Both the position numbers and the translations under genes were made by a program. A DNA stretch of 64,000 bases from Symsagittifera roscoffensis (Eukaryota; Xenacoelomorpha; Acoela; Convolutidae). Position 1 is the first letter of the stretch; the number at the start of each line of letters is the position of its first letter. The notes under the pieces were generated by a model that ran no database searches, had not been told where the DNA came from, and saw only the letters and a program-made list of their open reading frames with translations. The stretch covers positions 44,021,430 to 44,085,429 of the forward strand of contig NC_087065.1 of NCBI RefSeq assembly GCF_963678635.1. Reading direction: 5' to 3'. This document shows, one piece after another, positions 13,101 to 28,100 of the stretch.

Positions 13101-16100
13101 TTTTAAATTGCTTGCTATTCAATACAATTTTGAGGAAATAAATTCTGAATTAGTGGGCGAGTCAATTGCACTGCACTACTTTCGAAGAAAGGAAGGAATT
13201 TATATGCTCGGGGTAGTTTTTTTTTATTCAGACCAATTTCATGAAACTCTTTGCTCCCTAGAAGGATTGATCCCTCGATCTGCATGGACCAAGCCGGGTG
13301 TGCACTCCACTTTAGTATCCTTCTACGAGTCCGACTATACTGCTCGTTTTATATTTTACTGGTGGCGGCTCTTTTTCCTTTCCCCCACCTGCAATTTTTA
13401 AGAAATTTCAAGTTTTTAAGAAATTTTTAAGAAATTTTCACATTGTCAGATTGTTATCAAATTTGGCAAACGGACTTATTAGCCCATGACAAACATATTT
13501 GGTCTTCATACTCAACCTTGTAAAACCACTCGTTACACCATGAAATCCTTGCTTATGTGAGTTGGGGCTGGGGTGGTTGAGAAAAAGAGCCCTCGTGGCG
13601 AGTTTTTCCGCACCAAAAAATTGTTACAAACTGAATTGAGGCAATAGGTTAGCTGGTCTTATCAGTTCCATACACGACTCAAATTTTAACAATTTAATTT
13701 CGATATTATCAGCCTAATTTAGTTGCCAATATTTCATTTATCAGAAACTATTCGAGAACAATTAAAGGGCAGAAGGAACATTCATGACTTTGCCCTGATA
13801 CGAGCAATCATGTTAAAATATCGGGGATTGGCCTAAATTGCAAGTCCTACAACTTTATAAATGGAAATTCTAGTCACAATTTCCCCAACGAATCTCTACT
13901 TACAGAATTTTGTAGAAAAATTTTATTTAGTTTATCCTGCGTAGCGGTTTATGCTTATTTTAAATCGGGTTAGTCCCCTCGTATTACGTCGTTTGAAAAA
14001 CAAAATTGGTTTTATGCGTGCGTTCAAGTGTTTCAGGTTGACCTTGGTCTCGGAGTTTCAAAAGTTTATTGCTAAAAGTATTTTATGACAGTTTCTGGCT
14101 TAAGGACGGTCCACGCATTTTTATGAAAGTTTCTGCCCAAAAAGAGACTCTCGAAATATTATCGGCTTAGTTACTGCTTCGCAAGTTTTGTTTCAATGCT
14201 GATTTAAATCTGGCCATTGTTTTCTTGTCATGTTTCAGGACAAAGGAGACAAACGTTTGAAAATTTTAGTTGATTGAGCTTTTCGACATTTTTGGAGTAG
14301 TATTTTCCGATTCAGTGGCCTTCGTCTTATTTTTTGGCTAGCTTGCCGTAAGATGTCTTAGTAGTTTTCGTCTCATTTTCTGCCGGCTGTCTAGCTTGAG
14401 AAAAGTTCAACATTTTCAAAAAATGTTTCAAATCCGCCACCCGCAAAAGAAATTGTAGATCTGTGCTCGGTTTTTCAAGAATTTATTCTATTACGTTACC
14501 TGTCACTATTTCGAACAAACTGAATATGAATCAGGGGCGGATCTAAGATTTTCTCGAGGGGGTCAAAATTTCAAAAAATATTAATTTTAAAATTTTGTCG
14601 ACATTTTTTTGGTCGACCAAATTGATTTTGTGACCTACCACAAATCACTGTAAGGATCCTATTTTGACCAAATTTTCTGCGCAGCAGACGAGTTTTTGAA
14701 AAAGCAGGCCAAAAAGGATTTTTCGGCACTTTTTGAAAAAAGTTGAACTAAAAAATTGAGTTTTGTCGGTGCGCACTCCCCCTTCAAATTTAGTATATCT
14801 TGGCGCCAAAGGCGCCGTTAGAATATTTTTACGGGCAGTCAGGATATCCAAAAATCGTACAAATCAAAGGCATCCACCCCACCCAATCCGCTGCTAATAT
14901 GAATCTAAATTTAAAATATGTGCCAAATAGCATAGAAGCGGTTTAGCAATTCTTATTAGCTATTAGCGACTTGACGATGGCAAATTTAAATGTTCATTAG
15001 CAGTGTCAATCCTGGAGTTTCGTTGAATTTCTCTTAACGTTCGCGAATGAAGCTACTAAGTTTTTCTTTTTTTTTCAGTTTCAGTTCTTTCTGGGCCTCT
15101 CTGCCGTTCCACTACCACCACAAATTGACCACTCTCCGCTTCCATGAGTTCCTCCTCATCCTCACAGCCTCTGTCTCCCTCTTCGTCTGCTACATCCTGG
15201 AACCCTCTCTAGGAGGCACTCTCATCATAGAGTCCATGGGTATCCTCATTCTACTCTTCCTCTCCTCTCTCATCAGCTGGTGGGATGTGAAGTTATATGC
15301 CAATGATATGTACACAAGGGCTCAGAATCTACTAGATCAAATTCAAGGTTAGTTTGGCGCCCTTTACTGCTTCTATTTGGTTGATGACATTGTTTATGAC
15401 GCAGTACTAGAAGAAGGACGAAAAGTTAAACCAATCTCCACAATATTCGATTTTGGAGTACTGGATATAAACGAGAAAACAATCGGATTGAAAGACAAAG
15501 CCTGTGTACAGCTACAAAAATATTTGTTATGACAAAATTATCGTTTTTGTCTGTTAATGCTTCTCATTTTGTGGGATTCAGAAACCATTTTTCCGAACCT
15601 TGTTGACGGTGTATGGATCTAAGGCTTGTCTTTTTCACTCATTTTTTGTGAACTAAAGAATATTCTTATTTAAGATATATTAGTCAAAAGACGATCAATC
15701 ATTCAATAAGGGTATGAAATGAAACATTTTTTTATTTCAGATCCTTATTAATTGATTAATCTGTAAAATATTTTTAATATGAAGTTTCTTAAGGCCTAAA
15801 AAATGCGCAAAAAGATAACAAATATTTAAAAAACAAGCAAGCGCTTAAACATTGGTCGATACTTTTTTAAAATTTTTTTCTAAATCAGTACTGAAGTTTG
15901 TTGTTTTTTGTCTCTCTGTCAGAACTGAATTCGATAGTTTTGATAACTCGAAAAGTTCGGTGGTGGTAAAAACACTGATATCAACAATTATCTGAGGGAA
16001 CAAGCAGAGGGAAATGTTTTTAGCTGTGTTCAACGCAATTGCTTTTTGGTGGGCGCTACTATTTTATCCCAGCTTTTCTACATCAGATTTATAGGTTGTT

Positions 16101-19100
16101 AGGTTGATGCAAGTTCAAACTTTTAAATTTTCATTTCTATTTCGGTACAAACCTACCCTTTTCTTCTGGCACATCGCATTCATTACGTAAATACATCATG
16201 GCAGCCTTTCTTTTTTGAGGACAGATTTATCTGCTCCTTTTGACACTAAATCGCTACATGGTTCTATTCTAAGAGGTACATCAATAAAAGCGTCTAGATA
16301 GGAAATCGATTTTCAACTTATTTTTGATGTTCTTGCTATCTAAGCCTTTCCTGGGAAGGCTATGTGGGTTTAGAGAAGTAAGAAATGAAGTATAGAGTAA
16401 TATTTTTTAATCAATTGACTGTTCATGATAATTGATTCTCCTGTCATGAAAAAAATAAACAAATTATTGTTTTTTAACAAAGAGAAAAATTTTACAGCAT
16501 TTAAATAATAATTTTTTGTCGCCATTGAAACCTACAAATATGCTATAAAATAATTGGTTATGATGATATTCATAATCCCTACTTTATATATTTTTTCAGA
16601 GACTCTACTCTACATGCAACAGCAATCGGCCCACCCTTCGACACACGCAGCCGCCTCAGCAGTTCAGACTATGTCATCTCTCTCAGGTGTGAACAACGCA
16701 TCCAACAACGTCCCTGCAGGTACGAAAGAGAGAATTCGTTTCATCAAGGATCAATATTCCAATACAGTACCATAGAATGATTTTTTGAGCGTTTAAAAGT
16801 AACAAGATGAGACGAGGTGCGCTTTTTTCTGCCTATACTATTGATTTTGAAATGAGATATTCACTTGAAGTATAGTAACTAAATCAACTAAAAGATTGCC
16901 GAATCGATAACTTCGATATCCCCACATTGTCAGCAACTGAAATTACATTCTGAACGAATTGAAGGCGCTAATTTAGGTCGTGCGGTTTTTCAGCAAAATG
17001 AAAAACTCTTCACGCTCATTTTTTTTGAGGTTTGATTTTTGATTTGTCTTGAGTTCAATTCACTATCATTTGCTATAAGGAAGGCAAATTGTGCTCTCCG
17101 AAAATGAACGTGTAAATGGCGCGATAAAAATATTAACCTTTAAGTATCCACAGCGGGATTTAATTTTTCCCAAGGGAATTCGGCAAATTGTCTATGGATC
17201 CTGTTTTATTTTATTTATTTTTCAACTTCTAACGGAGTAAAAATCATTTTTGGCCCAGTTTTCTCTAAAGGGGTTAGTTGTATGAAACAATTTGTTAATC
17301 TTGAAATTTTGAAGATCAAAGCTTTTTTCAATTAAGTCAATCATTTTTTCCGTTTTGTTTTGAAGTTAAATGACGATTTTCCAACTGCCTTTTGACTATA
17401 TGCATTGTACTTCAGGAGCTGCTTCCTTCTCAGTGTGGCCCTCGACACTCTACCCCAGTCTGCATGCTCCTGTGAGTCCCAGTGTCAGTCTCCAGTGGAC
17501 TCACAGGGACCACCAGCTTATTAACTTGCCCGCCAATCTCCTAGTCAGAGGCGATGTTGTCGAGATTAGACCTGGCCAGGCGGTCTATGCGCGAGCAAAA
17601 CAGGTGGGTGTCATTTTAACGAAGAGTGTTTATTAAATACAGTAAAATAAAAAAAAAATTGAGACAAAACGGTACATTTTGTTGAACGATCGCAAAAGTA
17701 GATTTTTTACATTAAACTCTGAGTGACCGAGGATAATGTGCTGATTGCACTGGAACCTGCTTCTTTTATCTTGTATGTAAACTGAAAGTCAGAATTCGCT
17801 ATGGACGCAAAGCTTAAGAGGACACCATGTTTAATAGTTTACTGAGCTCAAGGTATATAAGAGAAAGGTGAAAATATATTAGATATCTTGGATTCTGACG
17901 TCTGGGAGTGTTTTAGATCCTCTAGCTCTTCTCTTTAACCCTAAGTCCTCTCTATGGACAAGATAAACCCGATTAAACTCCAAGTCTTGACAGTACCTGC
18001 CAGTTTTTTGTGAAACGAATGAACATAAAACGTCAATGTAAAACATCTATAGTTAATGCCAGTTTCAGCAATAATTTTTTCGATCAACGAATCGGAACAA
18101 AGTCAATGTACATAAAAATCTTTTTAGCGTCACAAATCTATTTTCACTCATTTTAGCATCCAAAAACTTTCAGAAAATCCAAGTAACCTATAAAGTACCA
18201 TTTGTTGGTCGATTAAATTGCTCAATGATGCTGATATTGGCAACTTGGCAATTGCTATAAAAACTAGCCTTAGTTTTTTTGCTCTTTTTTCTAGCAAGAT
18301 GTTTAAATGAGCTTTGGAAAATCAGTTTGAGCAGCAGCAAGAATTTCTTTGAACAAATGCTTGGCTTAAAAGTTTTATTTTGTTGCGAATCGGTTCGAGC
18401 TACGAAAACATCTTTAAATGGTTTAATCGCTTGGAAACTCACTTAAAAAGCTTTTAACTTTTGCAAACTATACTATGAAAGCAACTAGCATTATTTCATA
18501 TATTCATGAAATTAAGTTTTCCTAAAGCTGTCTAAGTTTTCAAAAGAACAAGATTCAATCGCTTAAAAAACTCAATTCGTTGAACACCATCTTCACTTGC
18601 ATTTGTCGAAACATTTGTCTTTTTGTTAGAGCTGATTTTTACCGAATTTTTAAAAAGTTTCCTCATGAATTGAAAACCTGGCTTGAATATTCATTTGACG
18701 TCTCCTTAAACTTTTTTTTTGAAGATTTAAATTGGAAGATTGGGTTTTAATCAGAAAGGTTTGTGATGCCATCAAAAATGGTTTTGACCAGTTGAGTTTC
18801 TCCAGAGATTGTTTAAAGAACATAAGGCTAGCTTCCAACTAAATCAAGTTGTCAAAAAAAACGCTGAAATTCAAAGCACACCCAAATCAAAGCACTGAAG
18901 CTGCTAATTTTTGCATAGGATATGCAAACTTTCAGTCTTTTGTCCGAATTCAGTGTTGAGTCGAACTTTTCGGAATTGTTTTTGATTTAGCGAAAGCGCT
19001 AGTTTTTTTTTGACGGTTCGATTTTCAAAATGAATCTCATTGAGCACCGTGCAACATGCAATGATTTCGAAATTTAGTTCATTTCCAAAGGAAGGCCAAC

Positions 19101-22100
19101 GCCAGTATTGAGCAGCAAAAGTTAAAAGGTCACGAAAAAATTTCATCGACTTCTAGGTTCGAAAGTGGAATTTAATGCTCAAATTTCCCGGCGAAATATA
19201 ATTTTTTTATTGATTCAGTTTTTACGTTAGCGAGCAGTTAGCGTTTTACTACGAACCTTAGTTTTTTAACCTAACTCGAAAATAAAAGTGTTCGTTAAAA
19301 GTATTTGTTTTTTGATATAATCGCGATCTGTAGCATTGGAAATTTCATAGCATCTGTTCTCGGTTTTATTTGTGGCTAGTGTTTGAGATGGACTAAGCGT
19401 CTGTGGCTGAGTGAATAGTGCGTGAGAGTCACAAAGTCTAGGTCGCTGCAGGTCGTAGGTTCGAGTCCGAGATGTCACCGAATTTTTACTAACTAATTCG
19501 AAGCTTATTTTTACTTTTTTATTGCACTTTTTAGAACTCAAGAGCTGCTTTTGTCGTGTTCTCGCTTGTGTATGCTAAGCGCAGCTTCGCCTCTATGTCT
19601 CAAATTGCGTTAGTTTTATCAAAAAAGTGCCAATCATAATTTTTTCTAGAAATTCAGGGCATTTCTTTGAAATTGGAAAATTGAGATTTTATCAAAAAAC
19701 AAGTCAGCATTTTTTCTATTTACTTGCGTTCATTGAATCTTTTCCTATTGTCTGTTGGCTATGTTTGTCTTCTCTCGCCTATGTTTGAGCATGTTTTATA
19801 ATAGAACTTATCTTCAGATTTAGCATCGGATTTTAAATATGCAGTTTTGATGAACACGTAGCTTGAAAGTTTTCGACTATATCATGAAAGTTGATCTTCA
19901 AAGGCATTGAATGTTTGGGTTCTTGGTGCTAATACGATTTTGATGCTGATGTTTTAACTAAATAAAAGTTAGTTGGACTAACGCATTCTCTGACAGATAA
20001 CAAAATTGAAATCGATTAAGTTTGTTGATAACTTGTTTTTTTTTTGTTCAGCTCCACACTTCCAAAGGGGACCCGCTTGGACTAGTTTTGAACCCTGGCG
20101 AGACTTATAACCCCCTGGAGGGTCAAGGAGAAGACCCCTGTCCCACTGCCCGTCTCCACTCGCCCATGGACAGACTAGCCTGTGTAGTGCAGGAGACCCC
20201 CTTCGTGACTCAGCTGAGGAAGTGTCTTGCACACAGTAGTAGTAGGGAGAGGAGTGCGTGGGATAACAGGAGATACGCAGTGGTCGATTTTATTGAGAAG
20301 AAAGTTATTCCGATTGCTGTGGTAAGTATGGTCTTTTATTAGGGTAGGGCAGCAGTGTCTGTCTGTGAAGACATTCGAAAATGAAAAAAAAAAAAGCAAC
20401 CAACGAATAGTTATTGTAAAATATTGGGTGAACATTCAAAGTGATGCGATCTATAGTTTAACTGGAAGATTATGTCCCCTAGTGTGGTGCTAAATGTATC
20501 AGCTGAAAGGAATGTATCGCTGTATCCATTTGCTTGAAACTTTTCATCTATTGCATGATTATTTTTGCATACATTTTATAACCAGATTTATCGTATATCA
20601 AAGTAAAGCACTTAGTGTTCCAACTGGCCTTTAGCTGGTCTGAAATTGTTTTTGGTATAGAAAATTTTGATAAACTCCAAATTTTGCGATACTAATAGCA
20701 AGTGATAAAATTTGATTCATATCTGGAATTGATATGATCAATTAGCTTATTGTCTGGTTTCAATTTTATTCAATTTTGATTGTGGGATAACTCGTCGTCT
20801 ATAAATAGTTCGCAATACGCCCAGATAATACGCATCATAGATAAAATATGCAAAGCTCGCATAAATTAGATCAGAATAAGCCCCATCTGGCAGCTTTCAA
20901 AACATCCGAACTTCTCAAAAAATGATTGCACATAAATTTATATATTTTTTACATCTTGAGTTGATATTTTCATTGGTTTATATAAATTTTTTTCTTTACA
21001 CTAGAGAGCTTGTGAGCGTTAGTGTATTAATGTATTAGTCGCAAATGAAAATGTTCATTGAAAGTGTTCTTTTATATGGAAATTTCACTGTAGCATTGGA
21101 AATTGCATAGCGTGTTCTTTGGTTTTGTTTGTGGTGGCTGAGTGGTTAGTGCTTGAGACTCGCAGTATCTAGGTCGCTGTAGGTTGTAGCTTCCAATCCG
21201 AGACGTAGCCGTTTTTAAAAATTGAATTCGGTTCTTATTTCTACTTTTTCTTATTGAACTTTTTAGAACTGCTTTTTGTTGTGTTCTCTCTAGTTTCTGC
21301 GAAACGCAGCTTCGCCTCTGTGTAAAAACGTTTGATTCAACGCCAACTCTACTTTCATTTATTTATAACCACCCACGCATATATTATATGTTACTTTCTT
21401 TGAATTCGGAACACAACAATTGCTCGCATCAGGGTGAAGCGCTGAGCGTTCGTACTGCCCTATAATTAGTCTCGAACAGTTTTCGGCCATGAAAATTTTG
21501 ATAAACTCTATATTTTGAAGTTGGTTCGTTTTCCTACTCTACTTCCAAATTATAAAAGTATCTGCCATAAGCTAGAAAATTATTATAGAGTCGCATAGAG
21601 AATTATTGTGACCAATTAGCTTGTCTGAATTTATTTTGGAATAACTTTGAGTCTGGGATAAGTAGTTTTCCATACATAAGTAATTTGCGCTTGTGCTTTA
21701 ATATTTATTTTGACTATTAGCAAGAGTTATCAAGTCCGATTGTAAATTTTTTTCTGGTTAATGTGTTGTTTAAAAAATCATTGAAGCATTTCGCCTGCAG
21801 ATATATCTGGTCCACAGATTTATATTGAGCCTTGTCTGCGTTTTGAAATCTCGATGCATTCAAAATTTATGTATCTGACTTTTGATTTTTTTAAACTCAG
21901 CGTTCGTCTACCCAATCTTAGTTGCCGATTTTTAATTTTGCTTCGATGCCTATTAACTGCTGACAATAGTCTTTTGATATGTTCTTCTTCAATATAAACT
22001 TCAATCGAGACAAGCATATAAAATTTTTGGTAGAACAAGTTTCTGATTTTTTTTGAAAATATTCTTCTGATTAAAAGTAATTGTCTAGTTTTTCTGACGG

Positions 22101-25100
22101 CTTGCTTCCGTGCTAATGTTCATGTATCGTAAGTTTCGTTTCGCTTCTAGAATATATTAAAGCTCTTAGAAGCGCTAATAAGCTTTTTTGTATTTTTGAA
22201 TTTAGGAAATCGATATCTGCAATGGAGTATAAAAATTTTCCGTTCAAAACTATTATTTTGATTGCCAAATTTAGTCTGAATGATAAAAGAACATAAATAA
22301 TCCGTCGGAACAATTATCTCCCGTGTTTAGTTTTTTTGAACTTTCAGATTAACGGAAACATCAAACGTGCTCTAAGTTGGCATGGTTTTACATACCTGCC
22401 CTGCAAATGTGACCCGTTACAAATTTTATGAAAAAAGGTTCAATTACTTCAAGAATAAAGGGCAAAAAATGAGAGTCAATGACCTCTAAGCTTCGTTTGA
22501 AATTCTTTACCCTGAAATAAAAAAACTTAAAGTTGTCAATACACTTTTTTTAAACTCAGATTGTGAATAAACATGACGAAGTATAAACCAGCCGAAAATG
22601 CGCAGTGCATATAAACCAGCCGAAATTTATATCATTTGGATGTAATTAGCATCTTCGTAACCGCTTCTTTCGCAATTTTCGTAACCGCTTCATAATTTTT
22701 ACATAGCTATTTTTTAGCAGCTGAGCATTTTTTGCTGGTTTATATGGTAGCTGGTTTATACTTCGGTTAGTTCATATACCATCTAAAATATTTCCTGACA
22801 TGCACTTAATTATATTTACTGGTGCTTTGTTTATCGGCCTTTTAAAAAAATTCTTAATAATTGGTGTTTCAAATAGGTGTTCGATTTGTTTTTATCTCAT
22901 TGAAAGTTAATCAATGAAAGTTTCTGCGAATGTTCTGAAACTTTCGTCAACTTTCGAATTTTTAACAAAGCAATTTTTACGGAATTTTTTTCACGCTAAT
23001 TTAAAAAACGCGCAATTTAAATTATTGTGTTACCTGTGATCATTTTTCTTAAAGTTTTGGGGGTTTAAAAAATGCTAGATTGCCTACTTTGCGATAATTA
23101 ATGCTTGATATATGAAGGTTTAAATTGACCTTAAAGTTCAGTTGGAACATTCAGCGTCATGATATACGAGCAGCCTTCTGTTACATAACAATTACGTAAC
23201 ATCAAATCTTTGGTTTTTCGTATTATTGGTCGAAACAAGACTGCTAGTATGTCATTGCGAAGCCCTGAATGTTTCGACTGAACTTTAAGGTGCTTTTGAA
23301 AGTTTTTTTTGCTTAAAAAATTGACAAATTATCAAAAAAAAGGCTATTTTTTCAATTTTCCCCACACGCTAATGTAAATTACAACGGGCGATAGTTAGCA
23401 TCTGGAGTCCTAATAATACGATCAAATGACTAACCTCAAGTCAACTTGGAACGCAGTAATCCGCCGCTTACGCGTGCTATAAGAACGCATTATATCGTGA
23501 GTTAATTATCCTAAGTTGGCCAAAATAGCAAATTTCAAATACCATTAATTTACGAAAAAAAACTCAGAGCTAAAATATTTTTTGAATTTGAGTTCAGGAC
23601 AACACTATTTCCAGATGTAAAAAATGCGATTAAAAATGTTTAGTTGAAAATTCGAAAGTAGCTCAAATATTTCGCGCTTTCTTCTAAATTCGGAATAAGT
23701 AAAGCTGAGCATGTTTAGTTTGAGAAACTAAGTATGTGTGTTAATGCGTTTTCAAGTTTTAAAAAGAAATTGTGAACCCGTCATGTTCAATTTCTGTCCA
23801 AGATGAGATTATTCTTTTTTGTGTGTTCTTGCATACCAATAAGGATTCAGAGCCTAGCAAACTACATATCTTGATGGATCTGTCCAAAAATAGGGAATTT
23901 TAATTGCATTTCAAAGCGTGGGTTTTTTCCGACTATATCAGGTAACTCATAGAAAGCTCGATCGGCATTCAGAGTGCTATCATATTAAAATCCTTTTACT
24001 CGTGATTCAGATTCCCAAAATTAATTCAAAAAATTATCTTTATTATTTCAGTTATAATTAGCTCACTCAGGAAGCTTAATGTAAAGTACCAGTAGTTAAT
24101 ACGTGATAATTTGAGTTTTTTCGCGGAACCCTGTTGCATCAAAAAATGTTGATAGCTCCGGATTTTAACCACAACTTGAAGCTTTCTAGAGCCGACGATG
24201 CTTAATTTTGATCGTATGTATACTTGTGTTCTGTGCTCTTTCAGTTGACTGGTCTGTTTATCAACGGGGTCCTCTTCATTGCCTTCGGATCCGACACTTA
24301 CGTCGGCAATCAAATAGAGATGTACCTCCTGCATCAGGTCAGTCTTTTATCCCCCTTCGAAACCCACTAACCCCCTTTTGTATCTTTTCAGCTCACTTCC
24401 TTCTTCTCCCGGGGCCTGTTGTATATCCTCATAGGGGGGCATGTAGGCTCCGCCCTTGAAATGTACTATATGTTACAGGTAAGTTCTATTGTACACCTCT
24501 TGCCAGCTGCAAGCACCCCTTCTCTTGAGTTATGAGCTTTTCTTAGAAGTTGGTTCGAATGGAGATTAAGTCGAAAGCAGTCGGCCATTACACAAGTCGG
24601 CCTAGAGAGATTGTCGGATGAGGTGCTATGCAATGAACAGATATAGCATTAAATCAGCCCTTAAAGACAGTTTTGTTTACTATTTGAAATAAATTGGCAA
24701 TGTATTTTTCATAAATTGGAAAAAGCTCGAACTTCATCTATATGACCATAAAAAATAGATTGATATCTTTTGAAAAAAATAATAAATAAATTGTTGGTTT
24801 AAGGCTGTAGATCTGTTGCTTGCAACAGCACCTCACTATCGGGCACATAATGAGTTGTTGGTTTGGTCGCCGTTAACTTTGGTGCCTGCGTAGTGATATG
24901 CTGCTTCGAGAAATTAATTTGAGTGTTTTCGATTTTGAAGTTCTAGTCTAGTATTTAAATGTTCACATTTGAATGTGACTTTTACCAACGAATTTTTCGT
25001 TTATCTTTTGTTTCCTGGCCCTGTTTAGTAAATCTATAAAAATCTGCGTTACGTTAAGCTTAGCGTAGAAACAATTATTATTTTTTATGATTTCTTGAAA

Positions 25101-28100
25101 CATTATACCGAGTATGCCTGAACTAGAACATCTTCCTCTATAATTATGACCGAATGCATCTCATTTTGTGCCCATTTAAACCTCGATTCTTCATGACTTC
25201 GCTGGACAAAAAACCAGATCATTTTTCATGTCCAATTTTCCCCAAGGTCTAATCTTTTTGGTCCATTTGTATCCCGTAGTAAGTAATCAAATCACTACGC
25301 ACGCCTTACTTCAACTCGAAGAATGTTGAAACTGACAATTTATTGTAAAATCCTTATTGAATGGTGGTGGTCACCGATATACTTTGACTGTTTGTTAGGT
25401 ATTCGGTTGCCTGCCATTCTTCCCTGCAACTATGTATCTTTATATTTCAGGAGAGTTCAGAAAAATCAATGTATAAATTTTTCAACCATCGATATTATTT
25501 TTGATTCCACAATATTTTTCCTTGGTCAAAAATTACCGGTTTGGCAAATTCTTGGTGAGGTTTCAATAAGAATTGAATGAAGCATACGCCATTATACTTA
25601 AAACGGGTTGTTAGTAGTATAATCAATGTTAGAGTTTCAAAATTATTATCAACAATCTAGACCTTGTTTCCTAAATGTTGCAAGCAAATTTTGTCGAACT
25701 TCTGTTATTTGCTGTGTTGTTGATTATAAGAATGACTTCTTTTTGAGCAAAATACAATAAACACACTGATTTTTAAAACATTTTTTAAGAGTCCATGAAC
25801 GTAGTTCATATTCTTATATAGGTTGTGATGATCTTTTTTTCAGGAAAAGTCTTAAAATTTGTTCCGGCTCAAGTTTGATTTTTTTTTGCGGTTTGATTTA
25901 TTTTTCTTAGATTCATTCATTTCCTATGTGAAAATGAAAAAAAAATGCGCTACCGAACAGCAAAGTCTAAAGGTCATTAAAAATGCGATCGACTTCTAGT
26001 TTTGAAAAGGGAATTGAATTTCAGATTTCCCAGCGAAATAAATTTTTTTTTTTATTCAGTTTTCTCAAACTGGGTTAATTTTATCAGAAAAACGCCAATC
26101 ATTAATTGATCTAAAAATTCAAAGAGCTGTAAGGGCGTCTAATTTTTTCTTTGAAATTCGAAAGTTGAGATTTCAAAAAACAAGTCAGTATTTTCTGTTT
26201 ACTTTCGTTGATTGACTCTTTCCAGCTGTCTGATGGCTATGTCGAAGCAATTATATTGAATTTTATTTAGGCGTTTAACAATTATTTACATATCCACATT
26301 TTTTTGTCATTACCATGTCGTTAATTGCTAATTGTTAAGAGTAATGAACGCAGTGAAGACTCTTATATAGGTCTTGGTAATTTTTTTTTCAGAAAATCTT
26401 AAAATGCTCTAATAGCTACAGATGTGCATTCATACATATTGATGCATTTATGAATGCACGCACTTTTTGAGTTCAATTAAAATTCATCTGCTGAAAGTGA
26501 CGTAAATAGCACTCTCCAAATAATAACGTGGAAATGGCTCGAGAAAAGTGAACGATTTCTAGTTTCGAAAGTAGAATTTAGTTTTTAGATTTCGTGGGGA
26601 ATAAAAACTTTACCTGTTGATCCAGTTTTTTCATGTTGGATCAAGGTTATCAAAAAGCGCCACTCATAAATCTTTCTAGAAATTCAAAGAGCTTAAAGGG
26701 CCAATATATTTTTGTTGACATTCGAAAATTGAGATTTTTTCAACAAAGTCACTGTTTTTTATGTTTACTTGCGTTCAGTACTCCTTTCCAATCTTCGATT
26801 GGCTATCTTTTGAGTTTTTTGTCTTTTTCATTGTAGCTCAAAATTTTTGAATTAAATCTAAGCCAATCACATTTGTTTATTGATTAACGTTGAATAAACA
26901 ATAAGTTAGGTTTTATAGTTTTTCTCGAATTTTCTTAAACCGGAAAATCTATTTTTCTATTCTAATTGAATAAGATTTGGACAATTGCTCCTGTTATGGT
27001 TAATCACTATATTTATATTTTTTAGTTTCCTTTTGAGAGTCGCTGAACGCAGATCAGGCTCTTATTTAGGTCGCGATGATTTTTTAAAGTTTTTTTTCAG
27101 GAAAAGTCTTGAAATTTGTTCAGGCTCAATTTTTTTTGCGGTTTGATTTTTGATTTCGTTTGCTAAAAGTAAGGCAAAGTCTACTATCGATTAGCGAAAG
27201 TGTAAAGGTCACGAAAAGCTTGGTCGACTTCTAGTTTCGAAAGTGGAATTTAATTATCGATTTTCATAGCGAAATAAAAATTCTTCCTATTGATCCAGTT
27301 ATTCAAATTGGGCTAACTTCACCAAAAACTTACCAAGCGTAGTTGTTCAAGAAATTCAAAGAGCTTTAATACGTCTTTTTTTCTTTCAAATTCGAAAGTT
27401 TTTTTTTGTTTTCTTGCGATAATTGACTCTTTTCTAACTGTCTGTTTGCTATGTTTTTAATTTTATAATATGTTGCTTCCTCATAGAAGCGCCGATTCTA
27501 TAAATGAAACCTGCTGCTCTAATCCAATTTTAATTATAAAAAGTGAAAATGTTTTTTTTTGTTTTGTTTAGTTGCGTTCATTGACTCTTTTACATCTGTC
27601 TGTCGGCTATTTATGTTTACTATATAAACGGCAATATACTCACTATTCTTCTTTTGCTTTCAGACAACTGTTAAGCATTTTGTTTAATTTGTCGGCTAAT
27701 TAAGAGGCTTATTTTGATGTTTTTTGCTCTGATAATACAGATTGATTATATATTGTTTTGCGTGAACAATGACATCATTGTTCTGACCACTCTCGAAGAG
27801 GTAGGGACCGTTTTTTTTTCCAATTCTTAATTTTAAAGGAAAGCTCGTAGGGGTTCAATTTGGATATCATGTTAAAACCCTATTGTTCGTGATTCGGATT
27901 CTGAAAAATTACTTAAATTTTATGGTCCTTTTAGGGATAATACTTTTCATTCTTGCAGTTTTTTAAAATTCAGTCACCTTTTAATAAACAAAAATAACCG
28001 CACTTAAGGAAAACGTGAAATAAAAAAATTTTCTTCCTCTTTTGTTGAACCTTTTTTCTTGCATTAGTGTAGTCGGAATGATCTCCACATCCACAGCAAT

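Larger units (their letters stand above)
17604..20051. other. TMEM94 intron 5
   Basis: 2.4-kb intron. From about 18950 to 19770 it holds a degraded TIR-A element with a SINE nested in it. The remainder shows nothing recognisable. Confidence 0.5.
20322..24244. other. TMEM94 intron 6
   Basis: 3.9-kb AT-rich intron with a SINE-A copy (20999-21330), two foldback structures (22577-22765 and 23129-23290) and relics of the 23129 family near 20600 and 21430. No coding evidence. Confidence 0.5.

Noticed and set aside
13108-13401. 97-codon open frame in intron 2 as an exon
   Set aside because: No fitting splice sites or phase, and exons 2 and 3 join cleanly without it.
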